Shown here one piece after another: positions 50,878 through 63,527 of a stretch of DNA of 64,000 bases; position 1 is the stretch's first letter; the number at the start of each line of letters is the position of its first letter. This DNA is from Paragordius varius (taxonomy: Eukaryota > Nematomorpha): assembly GCA_964247055.1 (NCBI GenBank), contig OZ176056.1, forward strand, positions 6,386,001 to 6,450,000. The letters run 5' to 3'. The translations under genes were made by a program, and so were the position numbers. The notes beneath the pieces are model-generated. The model did not search any database and had not been told where the DNA came from. It saw only the letters and a program-made list of their open reading frames with translations.

Positions 50878-53800
50878 AAACGTAAAATTAGTGTAAAAAA
50901 CCCATTGCCCCTTTAACTGCATATATAGTAATGCATAAAAGAGTTATCAAAGGTTACAAACAATACAAAATTATACATTAAAAAGATTTGTTTTTAATAA
51001 AAATTAATATAAGGCAATCTATTGCGATTACCTTATTACTCAAAGCTTTTACAATAATATCATTGGACGCTGGATTAATGTAAAGGCGATCATATAGGCA
51101 TTTCAGTAAATAATTAACACCCAATTTAGGTAGAGTCCTTGTATGAGAGTTGGCATAATTTTGACAGAGAACGAAAAAGTTTGACAAGTCCTGAAATTAA
51201 AAATATTTCATATATACACAGTACAATTTAAATTCGGTTTTGAACAATCAAATTCACCCTAAAAATAAATTATGTGTTTTCCGGATAATATGACTCATCA
51301 TATAAATATTTTTCGACAAAGTTTATTATTTTTTCAGTATTATATTAATTTTAAACAAAATTTAATGTTTTGAAAATATCATAAAATAAAGGTAATTTTT
51401 AATCTTAAAAGAAACATAATTTATTTTAGGGTGATTTTGCATTGTTCAAGAATGAATTTGAACTATAAATGGTATATTTCTTATATAAAAATTGAAAAAA
51501 AAATGTTAATTGATTTACTTTGTCTTTGAGATCACATTTAGTGAATATGTGTAAGTTTGTTAAGCACTCAGCCATTAAGTATATGAAACAATCCTGTCAT
51601 ATGCATACAAAAAATAAAAATATTATTAAGACCATATCAAATAAAATAAAAAATCGAAAAAATATAAAACTTCATCAAGATAGGGTATTAGACGGTTTAT
51701 AAGGCGTTTTCCTTTTTCAACGCACAAAAGTTTAATGAAATCAAGGGAAGCCGGGGGTAAAACATAGAGATCATCCAAATTTTCTCCAGATTTTAAAGTG
51801 GCACATCCATTATTATAAATGTTAATTTGATAAAAAGGGAATATACGCTTCCATAATATTAGGATTTGATTTGTGCAATATGGATCTTGCAAATTTTCCT
51901 TAATTCTATATTTGGTTAATATATAAATTTGTGTGGTAGGCTAATATTTTATTTATGTGTAAATTTGGAATGCAGTTTTGATATGTAATAATTAGCATAA
52001 CTATAAAATTATTTTTTAAAAATCTAGGTTAAAATGATTTTTGAAATTACATGTCTCTTCCAATCGATTGGTAAATGATTTTCTTTTGAGGATCATCGAA
52101 AGTGACTAGGATATCATACATCTACATAAATTAATTACACATACATATATTGTATAAATCAAGTTTTTCTGAAATTATATTGTATAATGTAATGTACTTT
52201 TTCTATGTTTAACAACAAATGTCTATACTTCGTCCCACTGTTTATGTTATGTAGAGAGAGTAAAAAATCACTCAAATCCTCACTGGTGGTAGATTTTAAA
52301 CCGTCCAAAATATTAATGGCCGAATAATTAACGGCTAAGGCTCTACGATTTATTTGACTCATATGTTTGTTAGTTGTACTTTGATCCATGGTAGGTGGTG
52401 TCAATGTTGATGCGGTTTGCGCTTTGTTAATAGTAAAAAATTTTTTAGCTAGAGTGAAAATTAAAATTATAAAGACAAAACGTAAAAGAGAAATATTTTT
52501 TTTAAAAAAAGAAAACCCTACTTTTTCAAACCTTGATATATTCCATGCAAATTTGTTACCAATTTATACCTTAATTTTAATTGGCAGCATAAAACGATAG
52601 ATTATTCAAAAAATCAAGGTTAAAAAAATATGGTCTATAATAAATTCCTTTGATACTATCAATACATAAAACATAAAACGCAGACGAAATTAAAACATAT
52701 CACGTCAATGGTAATCGTAATTTCGGTGCTTGGTAACAGTCATCATTGTAACAAAATTATTAAGTGATAATATTATATTTATAAAAAATTTTTGCAACAA
52801 TTCCGAAGCTTTATGGAGATTTCACGGAAATTAAACCGCCAGGATTAAAGGTAATCAAACCCTTGCTTATTTCGTTTAATTTAAATTAGTTTTTAGTGAA
52901 AACTCAATATATACATATATATATAAACTTTTAAAGTTAATCCCTATTACCTGATAGATTTTGTGCATTAAAATGTCCCAAACTCTTCTTATTATTATTA
53001 TTCTCTGAACTATTATCTTGATAATTTTGTGATTCAACCGAATTGGCGTTAGCATTATCATGTGTTATAGCAAGCATAACATGAGGTTGTCGTATAGAGC
53101 TAAATGACACTTTTCCAAACGCATGGGAATCTGATTAAAATTATATAAAGTGTAATTTGTTAAATGCTTTATAATTAAAAATAATTTAAATATGCTTCAG
53201 ATTGAGCATTTTTTTAATTTATATATTGATTAGAACTAAGTTACGGATTTAACCGTTATAAGGTATATTAACCATTTGATTGTAAATTATTTAAAATTAT
53301 AGTTTTGTAATTAGCGAAATTGAGAAGGAGATTAGAGATGACCACATTTTTAAAGTTAAAAAAGTTAAGTTTATAAAAATTTGCATCTACCTATCGTTAA
53401 GGTTTCATCTATAAAAATTTTGAATAAATAATAGTATCTTAATGGATTCATAGTACTTTATTATTATAAAAGGTAAGTGTTTATATAAAGAAACCGCTTT
53501 AAAATAACCCTTACCAAACAATTAATTGGGGTAATTAAAAAATATAGATAAAATTTTTATGTAAGGTGTAAATGATTTAATTTTTAAAAAGCTACAAGTA
53601 TTTCTTAAATTACAAAATGTTGAAATTTGCGAATTTTAATTTTTTTGGAGAGCCATGCGTCCCAGCATGTCAGACACTCCTTAATTAAAACCTTATATAC
53701 AAAAATCATAACCTCCGACTTTATAAACAAATGATATGCACATAATAGTAAATATATATTATAAAAATTTTTTGAAGAATTTTGATATTTATCAATAATG

Positions 53801-56054
53801 TATACAAATTAAACAAGTAATAACACTTTTATAACTTTAAATTTTACCATATAAAGAGAATAATAGGTAAGTCATGTTTTACGCATAAAAAATGTATTCT
53901 CTACAAATGTATTTGTAAAAATTGGTTAATGAAAAGATAATAATGAGGTACATTGACCCGTAACTTTTGTTGAAAAACTTTTCATTTGTAAAACTTTGCT
54001 ATTCTAATAATGATTAATTAGGACGTTATAAAATTGAACAAGGGTCATTCAGAATGAGGTTATAAAAAAGGCTAAAATCCAATAAAATAAATGTCCATTG
54101 AAGAGTACTAATTTATATTATTTCCATCAAATTAGAAATATCTATTTTTTGTTATTATTTTAATTTTAATGTAAAAATAGTAAAACTTTATAAAAAGCAT
54201 ACCTGGAGTATATGACGACGTGGAATTAGATCTTTCATAGTCTGGTCGAATTTCATTCGTGATACAATTAATATCGCTTGATGATTGTTTTACTTCGGTT
54301 GCATTTTCAACATTTCCAGGGATGTCACTTTTACAACTTATGCCCAACAAATTTTTAAGTCCGACAAGTTTTGTATCCACCAAATTTTGTTCAAAAGCCG
54401 GCGGTGTTTCTATAATTTCTAGCGGCGTATTTTGTTTTAAGTCTGGAAAAGGGGAGTTGCCATTCAAAGGTGTTGAAACGTTGTTTAAAGCACTATTTGT
54501 ATCGGCATTCTCATTAATATTGCTGATACTGGGCGTTTGACGTGATGAATGATTGTTTGTATGAAAGATGGGTGTATAAATGGATGGTACAATAAATCGT
54601 GTTATATCAAACGGGATTTTATCTTCTGGGATTTTCCTGCACAAAGATTCCAAATCAGCTAACCAATGTTGAGATGGATCTCTTGCTCCAATCTCCTGAT
54701 ATAAATTGAAAGAAGTTGGTGATTCATGAATCTGATCAAGGAAACTAAAAGCAACTCCAGGTTCTTTGGCCAATATATGTCGCATCATAGACACCTATTT
54801 GGTAATAACCATTAGAATTATTATGGTTGAAAATATAAATTTACAAAAATATTGTGTAGCGTCAAAATAATTCCAATAATATATGTAAGTTTATTCGAAA
54901 ATGTTAGGTGAAAACGGACGAATTCATTTGTGAATATGCAAAGAAATATATATTATATCAATAAATATGTTACGTACACTGTAATAGTAATCATCTTGGA
55001 GTGGATTCCTGCTCTGAAGCAAACTCAATTGGATTTTAAGTATGAGAGCTCTTTCTTTCTTAAGCATCAATCCATCATAGTTTTCAGAATCGGTCGAATA
55101 TTTGGAATAATCCGCCCTAGTATATCTGCTATTTTCTGTATTTGCAATCGAATCGGTTTCATTAGGCGGTAAATGTGCGTTTTGTTTTTCACAAGTAAAG
55201 ATACTTTGTTGCTTGCTATTAACATGCTTGATGTCATGTTTTTGATTATGATGAATACGTATAACTGTGATTTCCTTTTGAGGATTACGGATTTTTTCAA
55301 CTTTATCCGAATGTAATGGCTTATTAAGAATAAAATTTGAATTTTGCCGAATTTTAGTATTGTGCGGCGATTGGGAAAAATTTTTTTCGTGATCACTTGC
55401 AAAATTATTGATATTGGTTAATGGATAGTGATTGGTTTGATTATTTGTGTGTTGAAAAGCAGTGACATTAGAATCCACATATGGTCGATTTTGGGCATCA
55501 AATTTAAGAATAGGGTGTGAGGGTAAATTATTTTTTTTCACAGCATTTGTAGTATTTTGGAACGGTTTATTACTTCTGGGATTGCCAGAATTTTTATTTC
55601 TATTTGGATGATTTACGTTTGTTTGAGATCCTCTAATCAATTCAAATTTCTCATTATTTATTATTTTAGGTTGATGATTGTAATAACTATGATTAGGATG
55701 AAAAGCGTTGTCATTACTTTGATTCCCAGGAGGTTTGGTTAGATCCGAAAGTGGTAAAGGATAAAGGTTTAAATTTTGAAATAAATTGTTTAAATTATCT
55801 TTACTCTCCATGTTGTTAAAATTATCATAATTTTCGAATATGTTAGGACTATTATTATTACTTCCCAGTTTTGCCATATTGGCATTTCGCTCATGCCAGT
55901 CTTCGTTCCAGATTTCAAGGCCTAAAACTATAAAACTAAATTTAATACCGGCTTCATTAAATGTTTCCTCATTCAAGAAATTGTCCATATCCTCATCCAA
56001 ACCATAGGTGTCCTCATCATAATCGGCAAAAATGTTTAAACCTTCTGGGTCCAT
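50144..56054 (-). CDS. PATL1: PAT1 homologue, mRNA decapping/decay scaffold, complete
   Basis: Scaffold that links deadenylated mRNA, Lsm1-7 and the decapping machinery in P-bodies. Eleven exons: 56054-55949, 55921-54978, 54794-54203, 53130-52951, 52421-52198, 52121-52051, 51905-51671, 51593-51519, 51190-51032, 50727-50624, 50513-50144. They give 1019 codons plus TGA with all phases consistent. N-terminal acidic motif: DEDMDNFLNEETFNEAG then NEDWHERNANMAKL. The conserved LQSRNPLQDDYYYS block ends exon 2 (near residue 350). AFGKVSFSS starts exon 4. The Pat1 C-terminal domain runs from NIEKMYDILVTF through FIKLLCVEKGKRLINRLIPY, ALSNK and FALNLIIILM. Human PATL1 is 770 aa; the excess is an Asn-rich linker in exon 2 and a roughly 197-residue exon 3 with no known counterpart. 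Intron 1 is 27 nt and stop-free. Confidence 0.92.
50520..50552. repeat. TA microsatellite in PAT1 intron 10
   Basis: About 16 TA repeats lie immediately upstream, on the gene strand, of the exon 11 acceptor. A similar run at 50836-50874 lies in intron 9. Confidence 0.8.
51215..51476. mobile_element. 21-bp-unit MITE filling PAT1 intron 8
   Basis: Left arm CAATTTAAATTCGG and CAAATTCACCCTAAAAATAA, right arm TTTTAGGGTGATTTTGCATT and AATGAATTTGAACTATAAAT, then GGTATATTTC. The element takes up about 260 of the intron's 328 nt, so the intron without it would be near 65 nt. Confidence 0.75.
52192..53277 (-). repeat. Source copy of the PAT1 segmental duplication
   Basis: It covers PAT1 exons 4 and 5 with the intervening intron and about 145 bp of intron 3. 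It is paired with 38868-39889. The intron holds a GACAAAACGT-family element (about 52448-52690), present in both copies and so inserted before duplication. Confidence 0.8.
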
Positions 56055-57856
56055 TTCACATCAAACACATATGTGGGCTAACGTTAAAGTAAAGAATGAA
56101 GTGTTAAATTTTAAAAAAAATTTGGGTATAATTACTATTTCAAGTCAATCCTTAGCAAAAAATGGCAAGTTAAACAGCCACTCAAATTCTCACAAATTCT
56201 GGCCCATCTTCTAACTTACTAAGCAGCCTTCAACTGCAACAGATATGACAACATTTTTTTTGGATATGATTTTATATTTAAATTATATAAAAAATATGAT
56301 TATTATTTAATGATTTTTGTCTGGCAAATTCATCCATATTTCAACCGATTAGTACTATTTACTTTATAATATTTTTGCAGTTTTTCACATTTTAAACAAA
56401 TGTCTATTTTACTACATATCTTGTTGAAAAATTAAATATATTATATTTATATATTAACACTTGATTAAAAATATATTATCTTGTATAACGATTACATTTT
56501 AAGTATATTTCTATCCCAAAGTTTAAGTAAACAAATTAATGTTAAAAAGTTGTTATAAAATTAAATTTGCTAACCCTCTTTTCCTAAAATAATAAATGAT
56601 AATGTGTTATTTAGTTTTTACTTCTATAGTCCCCAATTAATCTTCATAAGATGATTGAAGCAATTTTTATTATATTTAATAAATATGGCTTTCGAAAGTT
56701 AAATATTTACATGTTTTACCAAGAAGTACATTTATTTGATGTCTGGAGAGTTAAAAAACCAAAAGAAAACAGACAGGAAAAAATTTTCCCCAAATAATGT
56801 GATTGATTCGGCAATATTAATTGTTTCACCGTTTCCACCATGTTTCAATCGTAAAAAATATATTAATCAATTTTTCCAAAAAACTTTGATGTTCAATCAT
56901 TACAATATATAGTCTGATGCGAATATATATCAGTTATTTTGGCGCTTTTAGTTCTGTCCCTAATTGTTTAAATATTTTGGATAAATGCTTTATTTCAAAA
57001 AAATTACTAAATATTATAAACTACATATAAAAGCACAACCATTATTTTGAAAAAAAATTTTAGATACCCCGAAAGTCGCAAATTTTTTTTCTAAGGGCTA
57101 ATTATTTTAATATAAAGGTATAATCGTCTGGATTTTGTGATAATTTTAAATATATTGTAATATTTGATACTATAAATATTTTTTTAGAAAATGCATACTT
57201 ATTAAAAAATATTTTTTTGCAATTTGAAGCCTATTTTATATTATTTTTAGGCATTAGGAAACAGTTTGAATAGACTTAGATAAAAACATTTTTTCCATAT
57301 AAATTGAAGATGCCCATTTCAAACACTTCAGAATATTGAATAAAATACCCGTTGGTCTTTAAATATGTTAAATATAAATTGATTTTTTCCAAAAAGTCAC
57401 CAAAATTTGAAAGGAAACGAAGTTTAAAATAAATTCTGAAGGGATAGAAATGCTCAGGATAATTGATTTATAAAAAAATGTAATTTATAATATCTGAAAG
57501 CGCACGTTACCATACCTTAAAAAGTATTTCTCTGAAATTTAGCAAAAAATTTAATTTTTTGAAAATATTTTAAATCATATGAAAATGCATACATTTTAAT
57601 TTTTGTCGCAGAATCTCGGCATTTTGGTTGTTATATTAAGAGATCCAGCCCATTTTAAAAAAGCGAAATTTTTTTCCGAATCTAAAAATTAAATATATAT
57701 TATTAATTTTCTTTTTTATAGTGATATTTTTGAAATGGATCATTTAACTTTTACCGAAAAATTTCTATTCTCTGATATGGGAGACTTACCACAAAGTGTG
57801 AATTACTTATCATTCGTAAGGGTCGAAACCAAAAGCACAATCCTGATATTTCCTAT

Positions 57857-57894
<38 letters not shown>

Positions 57895-58324
57895 CTGGTT
57901 AATTTTTATACCCCCCTAATTTCGGACGCAGTGATATATATTTAAAATCCTTATCCCGCAGTCTCGGGGCAACTATATAGCTAAAATTGTGCCTTGTGAT
58001 TTTTCATATTAAAAGACTATCACAATTTTCCCAGAAAACCGATTGAGCCAATTTTTATATTTTATTTTGTTTGCGCAGAGGGTAACGGGACGTTTTTTTG
58101 ATTTTTAAAATAACTAATTATAGGGATATCGGACAAAAAATCCAGGAAGTTTCCAAATATCGTGACTAGGTAATAATTAGTTTTATATTACTATGCTATA
58201 TGGGTTTTTTATTATGTTTATATTTTAACTAAATATTTTAACTTTATAAAACTGTATTATTAAACAATATATTTATATCCGTTCTAACTAATCATGCGAA
58301 CAGAAGAATTATTATTATTATGTA
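56055..58324. other. Gene-free stretch upstream of PAT1
   Basis: No exon was recognised. A segment at 57620-57860 matches 1465-1740 in part (shared AGCCCATTTTAAAA and nearby tracts). A TA microsatellite lies at 57860-57891. Confidence 0.45.
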
Positions 58325-58500
58325 AAAGATGGATAGGGCGCCGAACTCTTACACTTCCAGAGTTTAAACCTCGAAACTACGCAATTTTTAGATCATCACT
58401 GTCAACCCTGGTCAGGCAGGCGAGTGTTAAAACCTTGACAAGTCCGAATACAGTTTATTAAGTCCTTACCCTTTAATAAAAAAAGGAAAAAAGAGACTCT
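58325..58500 (+). repeat. Possible tRNA-derived SINE
   Basis: GATAGGGCGCCGAACTCTTA resembles a tRNA D-arm/anticodon region, and CAGAGTTTAAACCTCGAAAC sits where a B box would fall. A tail with TTGACAAGTCCGAATAC follows. A related head is at 9088. Evidence is sequence likeness only. Confidence 0.3.
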
Positions 58501-58974
58501 AAACTGTATATTAAAAAGATGGAAACTAAATTATTAACATTAGACTTCAAGTTGTGATTCAAACAAAAAAAATCCGCACTCCTGTTTAAAAATATTTTGG
58601 GACAAATCTGACCCAAGAGACTTAAACAACACTGGTTTGTAGACTATAAAGTGTTTTATCACAATATGTATATAATACGAAAGGAAGCAAAGAAAAATAT
58701 ATCGTTATTTGGAGATATCACCATCAACGAATCTCAAAGGTGAAAAAAATTTGTCTTTGTACATAAACGATAAAATTATGTGTTTACTGATAAAATAATT
58801 TAGTCATAAAATATCTTTGCGTACAAATCTTTAATGACGTATTCATTTGGGTTCAGAAACTGTTTATGTGCTAAAATATTTATTACAATTTTATTAAAAA
58901 TATTTATTTACCTTTAGGCAAACTTTGCTGTATAAATATGTTGAGAATACTAAACATATATATTTTTCAAAATA

Positions 58975-61900
58975 ATGCATATAAATATCAATACTTTCAT
59001 AATATATCTGGTAGGAATCCTTGCCATATCAAGTATAAAAAAATTATTATATTTTAATTGTATTGATTCAAATAATTTTTAAAATTTTAGTTTATTAGAT
59101 AGCATTCTCTGTACTAAAAATTCGAGTCATGATTTTGATAACAAAAAAGTTTTATTCTGTTATTATGCGTCCTGGGATCGTTATACAACAGGATTCTTAG
59201 CAAAAGATATTGATCCCTTTCTATGCACGCATATAATATATGCCTTCGCATATATTCACCCCAAAAATTATACCATATATGATGTCGAGCTCAAACACAA
59301 AGGTAAATTTTTTCATACCATTTAATTCAATCATACCATTTAATTCATTCAATCAATCAATCTAATTTATTTTTCGAAAATAGTAATTTTGTCTTTACAG
59401 TATGAGTAAGTATGCATTGCTGGAAAGTTATTAATTATTGCCAAATAACATATACAACAAGGGGCTGTATTATTGGCTTATAGTTATGTTTTGACTTTTT
59501 GGCATTATTAGCCAATAATAGTGCCCTTTGTTTATATTTTTTGGCAATAAATAATATCTTTCTAGCAATGTATAATTACTATTGTAATTATTTAAAGTTT
59601 TTACCGATATTTGTCCTTTTTATACAAATATTGGATAAAATAATAGAACTGTTAATAATCCTTTTATTTCTATGTGAATAAATAGTAAAATATTTATTTG
59701 ATTTGAAAACACACTTATATTTGCAGAGATTTGTTTAATATATATGATTTAAGTATTTTGGTTGGGATTACCACCAAAAACGCCCTTTTGAATGGTTAGA
59801 CAATTAAAATATATAAAATCTTTTTTAATTTATATTTTATAGTATGGAACGCAGGTTTTTTCACTTTAAATTTTACCATATATAAATTGTTTTTTCCACA
59901 TAAACATATCATTTATTTAATACCAGAAATATACCAAGACCTCCATAAACTTAAATTACGAAACTCCAAGCTAAAGCTTTTATTGGCCATTGGAGGTTGG
60001 ACTTTCGATCAAACCATTTTTAGCGCTTTGGTTCAGGAACCGTCAGATATCAGACACAATTTTATTTTGCACGTTATCGATTATTTAAGGAAATGGCATT
60101 TTGATGGGATATGCATCGATTGGCGATATCCTGGCTTACTCTGGAGAAATGGAAACCCCTATAAAGATCCTACGAATTTCCCTATTTTCTTACAGGTTTT
60201 TAACACCGAACTTTCTTTTGGTCATTATTTTAACTGTGCTTTTTGGAATGTTTTAATAATTACTTTCTAGCAAATGCGACAAGCTTTTACCAATGAAGTG
60301 AATCAAACCCAAAGAAAAGCAAATGATAATAATATGTCAAAGACGTCCCAAAGACTTATTCTTTCTATAATTGGATATTCTAGCGTTAATGAAATCAATG
60401 TAGCTTACAAAGTGTACCAAATATCTCCGTATATTTTGTCATTTATTAACAGTAAAAACTGTAATTATACAAGACAAAACGTAAAAATATAAACACAACC
60501 ATACTTTTTATACTTACTTTTTTTATATGTAAATCATTGTATTAATTGTTTGTTAGAGTATCAATTATATATTTTACAATTGCTATTAAATAGTGTAAAT
60601 AGGAATAATTAATGTTTTCAAAATGTATAGTCTTTTATAAAAAAAGGTTTTAGTTTTTCCTATTTAAAAATTTCAATTTTTATTCAAACATAAAATTTAA
60701 AAAAGTAATTTGTACTTTAGACATGTTGATTATATATTATTGACTTACAATTACAATGGTTGTTGGAGCTCCGATAAAAAAACTGCATATGATAGTCCTT
60801 TGGCTGGAAAATATGTCCTTAATATTGTATGTAACTTATTTAATATCTGAAATTTAATTTAAAAGAATAATTTTAATAACAAGTTGATATAATTGCGAAA
60901 CTTTTTGCTTTACAATTAAATATACAGATAATATTATATACTATTAAACCGTTGAACCATATATATAAACCAAAAATCACATGTTATTAGAGTGAAATAA
61001 AAATTGTTCAGGGGTAGATTTTTAAATTAATTGAGGGGTAATTTTAAGAGTTGAAGAGGGAATTTGAGATGCAAATGGCATAGTATGTCAATGATATTAT
61101 TATATTAAAAATTATAGATATCACATTTAAAAATATAAATTTCAATTTTTTATAGAATGCTACAATCAATGAATGGATCTTTCAAGGGAACCAAAGTGAA
61201 AAATTGGTGCTGGGAATAGGTTTAAACACTCTTTCCTATCGTATTGATAGAAAAAGTATCGATCAATGTTTAATTAATGTCCATGACAAATCAAACGTAA
61301 AAAATAATAGTTTTACGGGGTGTGGTCAAGGTTTACCAGCTATTAAATGTGGAATATTTCAAACTTTATCTGTGGCACAGGTAAAAAAATTAATATAATT
61401 TGAAGTTTTAATTGCACAGACAAAAATTAAAAACTACGGACAAATATTTAAAAAGAGGTCTCCATGCTTTTCAAGCCTTCATTTTTTCATCTACATTATT
61501 TCTTGAAATATATTGTAAAAAACCTAATTGTACATTTTAATACCTTTTTAACCCGTCGTTGTTATTAATATAAATATTGGGATAATAGGATACCAAGTTA
61601 TATAAATTTTACTTGAAAACTGCAAAAAGGTAAATCTTGAATTGGAACCTACATTTATTATAATACCAAAACTTTTTTACAATTTTTCTAGCGTAAATCT
61701 CGTGCTGCTACGCAGTCCGAGAAAGTCCTTCGGACTTCTGGTGGGGGGGGGGCTTTTTAAAAAAAGGGACAATAAAATGATCTACATATGTGGATTATTT
61801 CGAAACATTGTTTAATCTATAATCTCAGGAATTTCAAAATGGTGCATTGATATTAATACATTATTTACTTGGGCGAAAAATAGATTAGAAAAAATCTTTT

Positions 61901-63527
61901 TGTGGATTTTGTTTTTTTGAAAAAAAGGCATTTTACAGGGGGAGCGGGTAAAAATAGGGCGTAAATTAAAAAAGCGAGACGACTATATTCATCCAAAATA
62001 AATAAACAAATATCATATTTGAATTGAATGGTCCAATACGTTCTCCGGAAAATTGTCTCAAAGACACGATTTTTGTGGACTCCTTTTAATAAAACCCATA
62101 TATTACACGGGGTGGGCCCTAACTGGGGGAATTCTAAAAAAGGGCGAAGCTATTGTCGAGGCATTCATTTATGATTATATTTTTTGATATTTGGATTTGA
62201 TTGGGTGTACCGGTTTTCCGGAAACAGATCATAAAGCCACATGACGGATCAGTTTTTAGTGGGTAGCTTTTTACCCAAAAGCTATCATCAAAGAAACGCT
62301 CGACTAATATTTGTGCCTTTTAACTATTACGTGGAATCCTTATTGAATTATTACGGTCTCATACATTGAGCGAAAAATAGATGTAAAATTTTTTTTTGTG
62401 GACTTTGTGTTTTGAAAAAAATAGCATTTTACGGGGGGAGCGGGTAAAAACAGGGCCTAAATCAAAAAAGCGAGACGACTTTGTTCAGCGCAGAAAATAA
62501 GTAAACAAAAGTCATATTTGAAATAGATTGGTCCAACAGGTTACCTGGAAAATTGTCTCAAATACACGATTAAGGACTTCTGTTTTCAAAAAAAAACCGT
62601 TTTTCACACGGGGTGGGCCCGAACTGGGGGCATATTTCAAAAAAGGCGAAGCTATTGTCGGGGCGTTCATTAATGATTATATTTTTTCGATGTTTGGATT
62701 TGAATGGGTCTACCGGTTTTCCGGAAACAGATCACAAAGCCACCACTTTTTATTTTTATAAATATATAAATTATATTAAAAGTAGCAATATAACTTTAGC
62801 CTTAGGAATATTAATCGAAACTTACAAAAATGAATTATGTGTTTCCAAGATTAAAAATATATATTTTTTAAAAATGAAATTTTTTAAAATTAAAACCATA
62901 CTGAAAAAATAAACTATACCATAAGTAATGAGTTATATTAGTTCAAAAACAAATAATTTAATTTTAGGGTGCATTTGAATTGTTCAAGAGTAATTTGAAT
63001 TGTTTAAGGGCGAATTTGAATTGTTTGAGGGCGAATGTGAATTGTCCGAGGATAAATGATTTGAAGGTAAATTTAGATTTCTAAATGGTGAATATGAATT
63101 GTAAATGGTATTCTGCATTCAAATCTTAGTTTCTTATTGTCAATTAAGATAAAAACTGAACGCAAGTTAATTTAAAATATTTTTTTTGGTAAAAGCTTTT
63201 TTTTTCAGCAGCACAAATATTCAAAAAATTAACAACACTCTGAAATATAATTATTCTTTAATTCAAATAACTCTTCCTTTGTAAAAATGATAATTTTAAA
63301 ATATATACATTTTTATGTAATTCTTTTTTTACAAAAAACGTTAGCTATGTAGAGTTATGGGAAACAAATCTTTGTCATTAGATTGGCGCAATTTTTTCGA
63401 TGCGACTTCCAAGTCTTACAGTGCATACTCGATAGCTAATACCACTAGCAAACCTTTGAATGATATCGAAAATACTTACAATAATATTTGGATAACATAT
63501 GAAAATTACCAGAGTTTTGAGAAAAAG
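58975..63527 (+). CDS. Secreted GH18 chitinase-like protein, probably non-catalytic (3' end beyond window)
   Basis: Eight exons: 58975-59032, 59099-59302, 59843-59854, 59927-60195, 60271-60437, 60721-60826, 61156-61380, 63345-63527 (408 codons so far, phases consistent). Signal peptide [21 protein letters not shown] (one more Ile-Asn pair in the exact reading). GH18 barrel signatures: [72 protein letters not shown] and [13 protein letters not shown]. The catalytic DGxDxDxE motif here is DGICIDWR (about 151-158): one aspartate is Cys and the proton-donor glutamate is Arg, so hydrolysis is not expected; a lectin or growth-factor-like role is possible. Exon 3 is a 12-nt microexon; the 72-nt intron after it is stop-free and in frame. 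The C-terminal barrel strand lies past 63527. Confidence 0.88.
61000..61087. mobile_element. 21-bp-unit MITE, right arm only, in GH18 intron 6
   Basis: Three to four degraded units (ATTGTTCAGGGGTAGATTTT, GAGGGGTAATTTTAAGAGTT and similar) end in GATGCAAATGGCATA. The left half is not recognised. Confidence 0.45.
61867..62745 (+). repeat. Tandem duplication, unit about 500 bp, in GH18 intron 7
   Basis: 61867-62250 and 62366-62745 are copies offset by about 499 bp. Shared tracts are GGGGGAGCGGGTAAAAA, AAAAAAGCGAGACGAC, GAAAATTGTCTCAAA, CGGGGTGGGCCC, GGCGAAGCTATTGTCG and GGTTTTCCGGAAACAGATCA. The unit is much less AT-rich than its surroundings. The second copy has small open frames that are not conserved in the first. 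Confidence 0.8.
62840..63113. mobile_element. 21-bp-unit MITE with an expanded right arm, in GH18 intron 7
   Basis: The core traces (GAATTATGTGTTTCC and TTTAATTTTAGGGTGCATTT) are followed by at least six tandem units in the GAATTTGAATTGTTT form, closing GAATTGTAAATGGTATT. The left arm is missing or decayed. Arm length is clearly free to vary in this family. Confidence 0.7.

Noticed and set aside
55067-55402. 111-codon minus-strand frame and nearby plus-strand frames in the PAT1 N-terminal exon
   Set aside because: These are alternative frames of PAT1 exon 2, whose own frame carries the conserved blocks.
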